Position numbers and translations under genes: made by a program. The notes below the pieces were generated by a model, which did not search any database, had not been told where the DNA came from, and saw only the letters and a list, made by a program, of their open reading frames with translations. This document shows, in pieces, positions 46,492 through 55,283 of a DNA stretch of 64,000 bases. The DNA lies in contig CBDFLL010000001.1 in NCBI GenBank assembly GCA_965249205.1, positions 62,001-126,000 of the forward strand. The letters run 5' to 3'. The stretch's first letter is position 1. Each line of letters begins with the position of its first letter. Source of the DNA: JAQBVV01 sp965249205. Lineage in GTDB: Bacteria; Acidobacteriota; Vicinamibacteria; Vicinamibacterales; UBA2999.

Positions 46492-47889
46492 TCAGGTGCC
46501 GGGTGGTGCGCCCCCAGCACCGCGTCGACACAGCAAGTAGATGGGAATGCCGCCGAGAATGACGAGCGCACCGGCGCCCGTGGGACCCGGTGCGGTATAG
46601 AGGCCATTGATCAGAATCAAGGCGCTGGCCACGACGTAGACGCCCGGCACGATTGGGTAGCCCCACGCTCGAAACGGGCGCTGGGCATCGGGCTGGCGCG
46701 CCCGCAGCACAAACAGCGCGATCACCGCGACCCCCGAAAACAGAATGATCGCAAACCCTGTGTAGGTCAGCAGCGTTTCCGCCTGCGCGGTCAGCACCAG
46801 CAACGAGCTCCACGCCGCCTGCGCCACTATTGCGACAGCTGGCGTTCGGTACCGAGGGTGAACCAGCGCGGCGTGGCGGAAGAACAATCCGTCGCGCGCC
46901 ATCGCGAAATACACGCGCGGACCCGCAAACGTCATCGCACTGATGCCCGCCAGAAGACTGATGATCGACACGATGCCCATCGTGTGTCCGGCGGCGCTGC
47001 CGAGCAGTCGATCCGCAATCACATCGAGCACGGAGCCGTTGACGGCCGCAAGTTCATGCGCCGGCAGCACGTAGAGGTAGAGCGCGTTCAGAAGGAGGTA
47101 GATCACGATCACCGCGCCGGTGCCCATGGCCAGAGCCAACGGCACGTTGCGGCCGGGGTCCCGTATTTCCTCCGCGACGTAGGACGCCGCGTTCCACCCT
47201 GAGTACGCGAACATCACGGGTATCAGCGCCAACAACCAGTTTCCCGGAGCGACCACCGCCGACTGCACGAGATTGCTCGTGTCGCCCTGGCCGAACGAAA
47301 AGCCGATGGCGATGAAGAGCACAAACGCTGTCACCTTCAACACCGCGAGAACATCGCCTACGACGCGGCCGGGCCCGACGCCACGCAGATGGATCCACGC
47401 CATGCCAACGATCGCGGCCACGGCCACGACGTTCTGGGCCGACACGTTGAGCACCACAACGTCAGGAATTACTGGAAGCGACAGGAACGGCGTGGCATTG
47501 GCAGCCGCCGGAATAAATCGCCCGAGGTAAAACGCCAGCACGACGGCGCTCGTCGCAATGGCACCCGAAAAACCGGCGATAAAAGACGTCCAGCCGGTCA
47601 GGAACGCGGCGAGTGGACCGAAGGCGGCGCGCAGATACACATACTCCCCGCCCGCACGAGGTCGCAGCGCCGCAAGTTCCGCGTAGGCCATCGCGCCGGA
47701 GAACGCCAGCAGCCCTCCGGCCACCCACGTCGACAGAAACAGCAACGCGCTGGGCACTGACGCGGCGATCTGCGGTGGGACAAACAGAATGCCACCGCCG
47801 ATGACGTTGGAGACGATGATGGCGGCGGCGTCGAAGGGCCCAAGGCGGCGTTCCAGAGACGGCGCCGGCTGTGGTGTGGCTGCGGTCAC
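46492..47889 (-). CDS. APC-superfamily amino acid permease
   Basis: This 465-residue transporter has twelve predicted membrane helices. The first contains the APC substrate-site pattern IVSNVIGGGILFVPP, and the loop PRAGGEYVYLRAAFGP is typical of LAT/AdiC-like permeases. YSGWNAASYVAEEIRDP (helix 6) and PRVYFAMARDGLFF also match. It imports or exchanges amino acids at the inner membrane; the substrate is not evident. It ends 34 bases before hslV on the same strand, so some co-transcription is possible. Confidence 0.92.
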   Translation of the reverse strand: MTAATPQPAPSLERRLGPFDAAAIIVSNVIGGGILFVPPQIAASVPSALLFLSTWVAGGLLAFSGAMAYAELAALRPRAGGEYVYLRAAFGPLAAFLTGWTSFIAGFSGAIATSAVVLAFYLGRFIPAAANATPFLSLPVIPDVVVLNVSAQNVVAVAAIVGMAWIHLRGVGPGRVVGDVLAVLKVTAFVLFIAIGFSFGQGDTSNLVQSAVVAPGNWLLALIPVMFAYSGWNAASYVAEEIRDPGRNVPLALAMGTGAVIVIYLLLNALYLYVLPAHELAAVNGSVLDVIADRLLGSAAGHTMGIVSIISLLAGISAMTFAGPRVYFAMARDGLFFRHAALVHPRYRTPAVAIVAQAAWSSLLVLTAQAETLLTYTGFAIILFSGVAVIALFVLRARQPDAQRPFRAWGYPIVPGVYVVASALILINGLYTAPGPTGAGALVILGGIPIYLLCRRGAGGAPPGT

Positions 47890-47927
47890 CCAGAGACTAT
47901 CTGACCGACAACCTCAGCGAGGATGTA

Positions 47928-48410
47928 TCACTCCCCGGCGAGCAGTGCCCGCTCGATCGGAAACTCGGCCATCTTTATCCACATGCTGCGGCCGTGCTTA
48001 CCAAAGATCTCGACCCTGGCGTCGACGAACTGCTGATTGAGCAGCATCTGGTCGCGGGTCTGGGGCCCGGTGTATCCGAGTGTCGACCGCAGGACGATGC
48101 TGTCGGTCGTCGCGCCGGCGGCAAGACCCTCGGCGTCTATCCCCCGGACAAAGTGCTCGCCCCAGGAATGCTCCTCAGTGACCCGCCTGAACACCGCGTT
48201 CAACTGCACGCTGGCGATATCACGATCTGAGACGTTCTCCAGTTCGAAGGATATGCTCGGCACAAGCTTGTTCTGGCCGTCAGCCTGAACACCGGCGTCG
48301 TACCAACCAGTGCGTGCGCCAACGATCGTGAGGTCCTTCTCCACCTCGCGCGATTCGCAGCCGGTCAGCAGCAAGGCAGCAAACAGCGGGAGCATGAGTC
48401 CGGATTTCAT
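47928..48410 (-). CDS. Small lipoprotein of unknown function (DUF-type beta domain)
   Basis: This 160-residue protein has a clear lipoprotein signal (MKSGLMLPLFAALLLTGC, Cys18). The rest is a single beta-rich domain with ISFELENVSDRDIASVQLNA and FVRGIDAEGLAAGATTDSIV, similar to FxLYD/DUF2393-type domains found on envelope proteins. The start is placed at ATG 48410. The open frame continues upstream through a repeat that encodes an IS630-like N-terminus, so the first codons lie inside a mobile-element remnant. The function is unknown. Confidence 0.75.
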   Translation of the reverse strand: MKSGLMLPLFAALLLTGCESREVEKDLTIVGARTGWYDAGVQADGQNKLVPSISFELENVSDRDIASVQLNAVFRRVTEEHSWGEHFVRGIDAEGLAAGATTDSIVLRSTLGYTGPQTRDQMLLNQQFVDARVEIFGKHGRSMWIKMAEFPIERALLAGE

Positions 48411-48546
48411 GAGCGCGTAGCTCCGAGTGACCGCCATCAGTACCCGCGTCCGTAGATCCAGGGAGTACGCAGCCATCAGTCCCCTCCTACTCGCAGGAGT
48501 ACCACGACCGAGTAATAGGTACAAGTGACATCCGCACTAGTCGTCC
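48401..48546 (-). repeat. Dispersed repeat, copy A (IS630-like transposase 5' remnant)
   Basis: About 140 bases match 57897-58039 at roughly nine in ten positions, in opposite orientation on the chromosome. On the minus strand it encodes MAAYSLDLRTRVLMAVTR, like the N-terminus of IS630-family transposases. A one-base difference from copy B then joins this frame to the lipoprotein frame at 48410. No terminal repeats or target duplication are seen. Confidence 0.7.
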
Positions 48547-48569
48547 ACTCATGCGGCGATTGTACAGGA

Positions 48570-49457
48570 TCAGAACTCGCCGATCTGGACTCGCGATCGG
48601 ACCTGCTCAACCGTCAGGCGTCCGGCCTGGAACGCGTTCAAGTCACCACCTTTGACGCGGAGCACCAACGTCTTCACGTCCGGGTCGCCCGTCATCAGGG
48701 GATTACTCGGCGCGTTGTCGCGCGCCGCGACCGTGAGCCACTCGTCGTCGTCGAGCACCAACGGACCACTATTCTCAACGAGCGCGTCCAAGAGCGCCGC
48801 CTGCACCTCCTGAATATACGCTCCTCTTGGATCATTGAGCAGTTGTGAATCAACCTCAGGCGCCGCAGCCACCGCCTGCTCAGCCGCCGGTTGGTCGGCG
48901 GCTGGCTGCGGCATCATCTGGGCGGCGACGACCTGACCCCGAGAGGGACCGCCATCCACTATCTGGGGAGCCGGACCCATCTGCTGCTGGATCCTGAGCA
49001 ACGTGCGATCGAACTCAGCACGTACATTCGGGTCCGCAATCGACTGTAGGATGGCCCGCATCTGCGCCAGATCCCGCGCCAACGCGATCCCCGTCTGATT
49101 CATGGTCCTCAGCGACCAGGCGATGCTACGCCGCAGCGCCGGCACCTCCACGTCAAAGAAGAACCCGTACTCTTCCAGGCGAAACCCACGCACGACCGGA
49201 ACGCCTCCCTGCAGGAGCGTGTCGTCGGGTATCACCGCGCCAACCCTGCGACGGAGGTTGTCGACACCGAGTTGCACCGCACGCTCAAGTACCCCCTCCA
49301 TCATGAAAATCTTCTGGCGCTCCCTGACCGCCTCGGCGGCGGCGCTGTCCACAGGCGCCTGCGCCTGCGAACCTGTCGCCATCCCCAATACGACCACAGC
49401 GGCCACGACCCAGCGTGTCAGCACATGCGCTCCTTGTTTCCTGCACTCAACCATCAT
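48570..49457 (-). CDS. Secreted protein of unknown function, third gene of an ECF sigma operon
   Basis: This 295-residue protein has a signal peptide (hydrophobic about 15-30, ending SQAQA). A helical region follows with RQKIFMMEGVLERAVQLGVDNLRRRV and a GFRLEEYGFFFDVEVPALRR segment (first 20 residues quoted). A Gln/Ala/Pro-rich linker (about 160-200) and a mixed C-terminal domain end the protein. I do not recognise a named family. It follows the anti-sigma gene by 29 bases, so it is likely regulated by that sigma factor and may take part in its stress signal. Confidence 0.7.
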   Translation of the reverse strand: MMVECRKQGAHVLTRWVVAAVVVLGMATGSQAQAPVDSAAAEAVRERQKIFMMEGVLERAVQLGVDNLRRRVGAVIPDDTLLQGGVPVVRGFRLEEYGFFFDVEVPALRRSIAWSLRTMNQTGIALARDLAQMRAILQSIADPNVRAEFDRTLLRIQQQMGPAPQIVDGGPSRGQVVAAQMMPQPAADQPAAEQAVAAAPEVDSQLLNDPRGAYIQEVQAALLDALVENSGPLVLDDDEWLTVAARDNAPSNPLMTGDPDVKTLVLRVKGGDLNAFQAGRLTVEQVRSRVQIGEF

Positions 49458-49486
49458 CGACGCGACCCTACCTTGTCACCCGAGGA

Positions 49487-50374
49487 CTACCGCTGTTCCG
49501 ATACGCGCATCAGATAATTCAGTATCTCGCGCTGTTCCCGGACTTCCGCTCCGGTCAGCCCTTCGATCTGGCCAAAGTTGCGCTGAATCTGGGCCAAATC
49601 CACCTGCCGTTGCGAGTCGACATCCCTCACCACCTGGGCCGTCCGCAACGCCAGCTCCTGCTGCTGCCGCTGCTCGCTTTCATCGAGCAACACGCGCACA
49701 CGGGCCAGCATCTGTGCCTCCGACATCCCGGCCGGTGCCGCCGTGATCGCGCTGGCCGTTTCCGCCCGAAGCTCTGTGATTTCGGCGACGAGCCGTCGTT
49801 CTAGTGCTTCCAGGTCGGCACGTGAGGCGGCAGCAACCGGCATTGACGTCCCGCTGGCAGACGCAGGACTGGCAGACACAGCGCTGGCGGACGCGGCGCC
49901 GATAGTTTCGGACGACTCCACGCCTGAAGTCGCGATGTCAGTCATTGACCCGCTCGAGAGTGTTTGCATGGACAGTGCATCAGGCGTGCTCCCACGCACG
50001 ATGCCGAGCCACAGCCCCGTGGCAAAGAGCAGACAGGCCGCCGCGGCTTGTGCCCACGCCGGCAAGGGCTGACGCCACCAGGACCCGGACGGCGGTTGCG
50101 CGCCCGGACTCCCACCCAAGGGCCCAACCCCGAGGGAGGTCGGCGCCCGGGATCCCGAGTCCCCCGCACCGACGACACGAAAGCCAAGCTCCGCTTCCGG
50201 TGGCGTCCACGACTCAAGGTGCACTCGCGCGGACTGGAGTGCTGCCAGCTCCGCTGCGCATGCCACGCAGAGCGAGACGTGCGTCGAAATCGCCTCGCGG
50301 TCAGCCGGGTCGCACTCGTCATAGAGGTAACTGACGAGCGCCGCGTTGTCTCCGCACTGAAATCTCTCTGTCAT
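49487..50374 (-). CDS. Anti-sigma factor with zinc-finger domain
   Basis: This 295-residue protein has an N-terminal zf-HC2 anti-sigma domain with the HxxxCxxC motif in HVSLCVAC (about 32-39) and a conserved Cys/His context before it. A membrane helix lies near 105-125 (WAQAAAACLLFATGLWLGIV), followed by an Ala/Ser-rich stretch and a periplasmic coiled coil (LEALERRLVAEITELRAETA; SEQRQQQELALRTAQVVRDV). It holds the ECF sigma factor at the membrane until a signal releases it. The ATG overlaps the sigma gene's stop as ATGA. Confidence 0.88.
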   Translation of the reverse strand: MTERFQCGDNAALVSYLYDECDPADREAISTHVSLCVACAAELAALQSARVHLESWTPPEAELGFRVVGAGDSGSRAPTSLGVGPLGGSPGAQPPSGSWWRQPLPAWAQAAAACLLFATGLWLGIVRGSTPDALSMQTLSSGSMTDIATSGVESSETIGAASASAVSASPASASGTSMPVAAASRADLEALERRLVAEITELRAETASAITAAPAGMSEAQMLARVRVLLDESEQRQQQELALRTAQVVRDVDSQRQVDLAQIQRNFGQIEGLTGAEVREQREILNYLMRVSEQR

Positions 50375-50958
50375 ATTCGTTTCACCAACTGGGGCGTGCG
50401 CCCGTCCTTCTCAAGATGCCGCCGCAACACACTCAGGCCTTGGTACAAACGTGTCTTCACCGTGCTGAGCGGGCACCCCTGGAGATCGGCGATCTCCTGG
50501 AACGTCATGCCGTGGTACTCCTTCAGGACGATCGCCGTCCGCTGCTCCTCGGGTAGCAGCGCCATCGCCTCCTCGACAACGGCGCTGAGTTCCCTCCGCG
50601 CGACGAGGTCTTCGATCGATTCGACCGGTCCTCCCTCGTCGGCCAGCTCTGCCGGATCGGCCCCCTCTGCCATCTGGACCGTCGGGGCGCGGCGCTGCCG
50701 GCGCATCCAATCCCGACACAGGTTCATCGCGATCTGATAGAGCCACGAAGAAAACTTCGCCTGGCCCCTGAATCCCGGCAACGAGCGAAAGGCGCGCAGG
50801 AATGTTTCCTGGCACACGTCTCTCGCGTCCTCCTCCCGGCCGATGACGCGGTACGCAAACGCGTAAATCGGCCGTTCCCATCGGAGGACCAGCTGGTTGA
50901 AGCTCTCGAGGTCACCGCCCCTTGAACGGGCGACAAGGTCCTCGTCGGTCCACATCAT
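50371..50958 (-). CDS. ECF-family RNA polymerase sigma factor
   Basis: This 195-residue protein has sigma region 2 (DLVARSRGGDLESFNQLVLR, IYAFAYRVIGREEDARDVCQ, FSSWLYQIAMNLCRDWMRRQ) and region 4 (LLPEEQRTAIVLKEYHGMTF, EIADLQGCPLSTVKTRLYQG) joined by an acidic linker. It directs polymerase to a stress-type promoter set. The ATG pair at 50958/50955 is the best start; the longer open frame upstream has no sigma homology. It is coupled to its anti-sigma gene and diverges from the HTH-receiver gene across 144 bases. Confidence 0.93.
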   Translation of the reverse strand: MMWTDEDLVARSRGGDLESFNQLVLRWERPIYAFAYRVIGREEDARDVCQETFLRAFRSLPGFRGQAKFSSWLYQIAMNLCRDWMRRQRRAPTVQMAEGADPAELADEGGPVESIEDLVARRELSAVVEEAMALLPEEQRTAIVLKEYHGMTFQEIADLQGCPLSTVKTRLYQGLSVLRRHLEKDGRTPQLVKRI

Positions 50959-51102
50959 GAACGGCGTATCCAGGTCACTTACCAGATAAGACGGCGGCCG
51001 CCGCCTGGCGGCTTTACCATTCGATCCTACGACGAAAAAGTGTGCAACTTCTTGCGCGGAAATTGCCCACCTCGACGGCGGACGCGTTAGAATTGCATAG
51101 TT

Positions 51103-51701
51103 TTGGACCCCACACGCCCTGCAAATGAGGTGTTTCTCACGACCGAGGAGGTACTGGAGTACCTCCAAGTCAACCTCCGTACGGTCTACAGGCTGATCAA
51201 GGCCGGTAAGATTCCCGCCGTTCGGGTGGGTCGCCAGTGGCGGTTCCGCAAACGGGACATCGATGCCTGGCTCGACAGCCAGGGGACCGGGCCGGTGGTG
51301 CCGGCCACATCCACCGTCCCCGCCCGCCAAGGCCGCGCACGCGTGCTCGTGGTGGACGACGAGGCGAGCATCCGAGACCTCCTCCAGAAGACGCTGGCGC
51401 TCGCCGAATATGACGTCGATACCGCGGCCGACGGCGGCACGGCACTCGGACTACTCCGCTCCTCCACATACGACCTGCTCGTGGCCGATCTCAAGATGCC
51501 GGGCATGGACGGCCTCACACTCATCCGCCAGGCCAGGCGCCTTCGCTCGGACTTGCCGGTCATCATCGTCACCGGGTTCTCAAGCGAGTCTAGTGCCATT
51601 GACGCGCTGAACCTGGGCGTGGCGAGCTACCTGCTGAAACCGTTCGGCGTGCCTGACGTGCTCTCAGCGGCCAGCAAAGCCCTCGGCGCCGCTTCGGCTC
51701 G

Positions 51702-51705
<4 letters not shown>
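51103..51705 (+). CDS. Excisionase-type HTH domain fused to a response-regulator receiver
   Basis: This 200-residue protein has an N-terminal MerR/excisionase-like DNA-binding domain (FLTTEEVLEYLQVNLRTVYR, KAGKIPAVRVGRQWRFRKRD; about 11-58) and a C-terminal receiver domain with Asp-Asp-Glu at VVDDEAS, the phospho-acceptor Asp in VADLKMPGMDG, and Lys in LLKPFG. DNA-binding domain first and receiver last is the reverse of the usual order. The start is TTG 51103 or GTG 51130; neither has a clear ribosome site. Its TGA overlaps the TTG start of the ABC-F gene (51702-51705), so the two are coupled. The partner kinase is unknown. Confidence 0.83.
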
Positions 51706-53732
<2,027 letters not shown>

Positions 53733-53765
53733 CAGCGCCTGTCACGAAACACCAAAACTACGCTA

Positions 53766-55153
53766 AAATTACAGGCTCTTCAGGTAATCGAGTGGGTGAT
53801 TTCGGGGCATTTTAGAGCGCGGGTAACATGCAGGAAAGGATCTTGAGCCGCAGGTATTCCTCATCGCGCAGTCCGTACGCGCGGCGCTGGATGACGCGGA
53901 TCTTGTTATTGAGCCCCTCGACGAACCCGAGCGACACCTTGTTTTCGGGCTTGCAATAGGCGGCGATGCCATCCCAATGGCGATCGATCATCTCGGCGAA
54001 CTTCTGGTAGGGCGCAAGGCGCTGCCACTTCAGACTCGCCCGCCAGTTCTCGAAGAAACGCCGTGCCCACGCTTCCCGCTCGTAGCTCCACATCTGGGCG
54101 AACGATTCCTTGAGCAGGTAGGCGGTGTTCAATCGCTTGTTGGCCGCGAGCAGGGTCTTGAGATTCTGTCGACCCTCCACGGTCAGGTGCTCGCGGCGCG
54201 ACAGCAGCGTGTACTTCTGGCCCTTGATGAAGCGACGATCCTTGCCGCTGAGCCGTGCGTACTCGGCCTTGCGCACCGTGTCGAGCGCCTTCCCCAGGTG
54301 GCGCAGGATATGGAACTTGTCGAACAGGATCGCCGCCTGGGGCGCGTGCGTGTTCGCCGCGTTGCGAAACGGCTTCCACATATCCATCACCGCCAGGCGA
54401 ACGCTTCGGCTCTTCTTGTCTCCGAGCCACTCGTAGAACTGCGCCATGCTCGCCTGCGAGCGATCCGCCCCTCCAAACCAGATCGGACGCTCGCGGATTA
54501 GATCGCTTACCACGATGCGATAGGTGTGTCCCTTGCGAATCGAGATCTCATCGATGCCGATGACCTTCGGCCCCGGGGTGCCCGCCTTGGCCAGCTGCGC
54601 CTGCATGTAATGCTTCTCGAGCGTCTTGACCGTGTCCCAGTCGAGGTTGAGCTCCGCGGCCATGTCCTTGATCGTCGTCGAGCGGCAGCGCCGGCCCACG
54701 TACTGGGCAAAGCGCTTGGTATAAAACGGATTGTCGGCGAGGAAGTCGAGCCGCTCGCGCTTCACCTTGCCGCAGCGCCGGCATTGCACGCGCCGCACCT
54801 CGACTTCCAGGTAGATGCGTAGCTCGCCGCAAGGGAGATCGCGTACGTGACGCACGCGCCGGTCGTACCAGCCCATGTGCGCGCGACCGCAACAGCCGCA
54901 GCGCGTTTTTTTGAGCGCCGGACAAGCGTGATGACGCGCGCCTTCGGGTCGCCGAAGACACCGCGCACCGCGTGTCGCGGACGCACACCAGGGAACGCGT
55001 ATGCGTCCCACAGCCGCCGCTGTCGCTTCCGGGAATTAGCCATCGGGACATCATCGCAGTTGGAGCAGCCCTGGACACGCTTCTCGCCACTCGGAGCAAG
55101 CTCGTTTTATCCACTCAATTTACCCACACGACTTCCTGAAGAGCCAAATTACA
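53766..55153. mobile_element. ISL3-family insertion sequence with 8-bp target duplication
   Basis: The 1372-bp element (53774-55145) has terminal inverted repeats starting GGCTCTTCAGG and extending, with a few mismatches, for about 25 bases. It is bounded by perfect copies of AAATTACA (53766-53773 and 55146-55153), the 8-bp target duplication expected of ISL3. The perfect duplication shows a recent insertion. It landed between the ABC-F gene and the histidine-kinase/regulator gene, 84 bases upstream of the sigma54 promoter of the latter. Confidence 0.95.
53812..55043 (-). CDS. ISL3 family transposase, two frames joined at an A7 slippery run
   Basis: The N-terminal 46 residues (from ATG 55043: RLWDAYAFPGVRP, FGDPKARVITLVRRSKK) and the remaining 364 residues (zinc site RCGCCGRAH and VQCRRCG, then the DDE domain with IGIDEISIRKG, AVMDMWKPF and GFVEGLNNKIR) lie in two frames. 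They meet at TCA AAA AAA C (54914-54906), where a -1 shift gives a 410-residue protein of normal ISL3 length. The second frame alone can start at ATG 55011, but its first 35 residues do not look like the family. The shift may be programmed or a mutation. Confidence 0.82.
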
Positions 55154-55237
55154 TAATCGTAATCGAGGCCGCTGTCCTTCAGGCATGTACTGCTCGATTT
55201 CCTGGAGTTTCTCGGGCCCTTCATGTCTTTGACGCGG

Positions 55238-55251
55238 GGCACGGGTCTTGC
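55238..55251 (+). promoter_or_regulatory. Sigma54 (-24/-12) promoter of the kinase/regulator gene
   Basis: GGCACG-GGTC-TTGC (55238-55251) matches the sigma54 consensus with the essential GG and GC separated by exactly ten bases. Transcription would start near 55263, about 20 bases before the ATG at 55284. The gene it drives encodes a sigma54 activator, so autoregulation is likely. Confidence 0.75.
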
Positions 55252-55283
55252 GACGTCAACCCTCGTGGACACAGCAATACGGC

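Noticed and set aside
55248..55283. TTG start at 55248 for the kinase/regulator gene
   Set aside because: This codon lies inside the -12 element of the sigma54 promoter, upstream of the expected transcription start; ATG 55284 is used instead.
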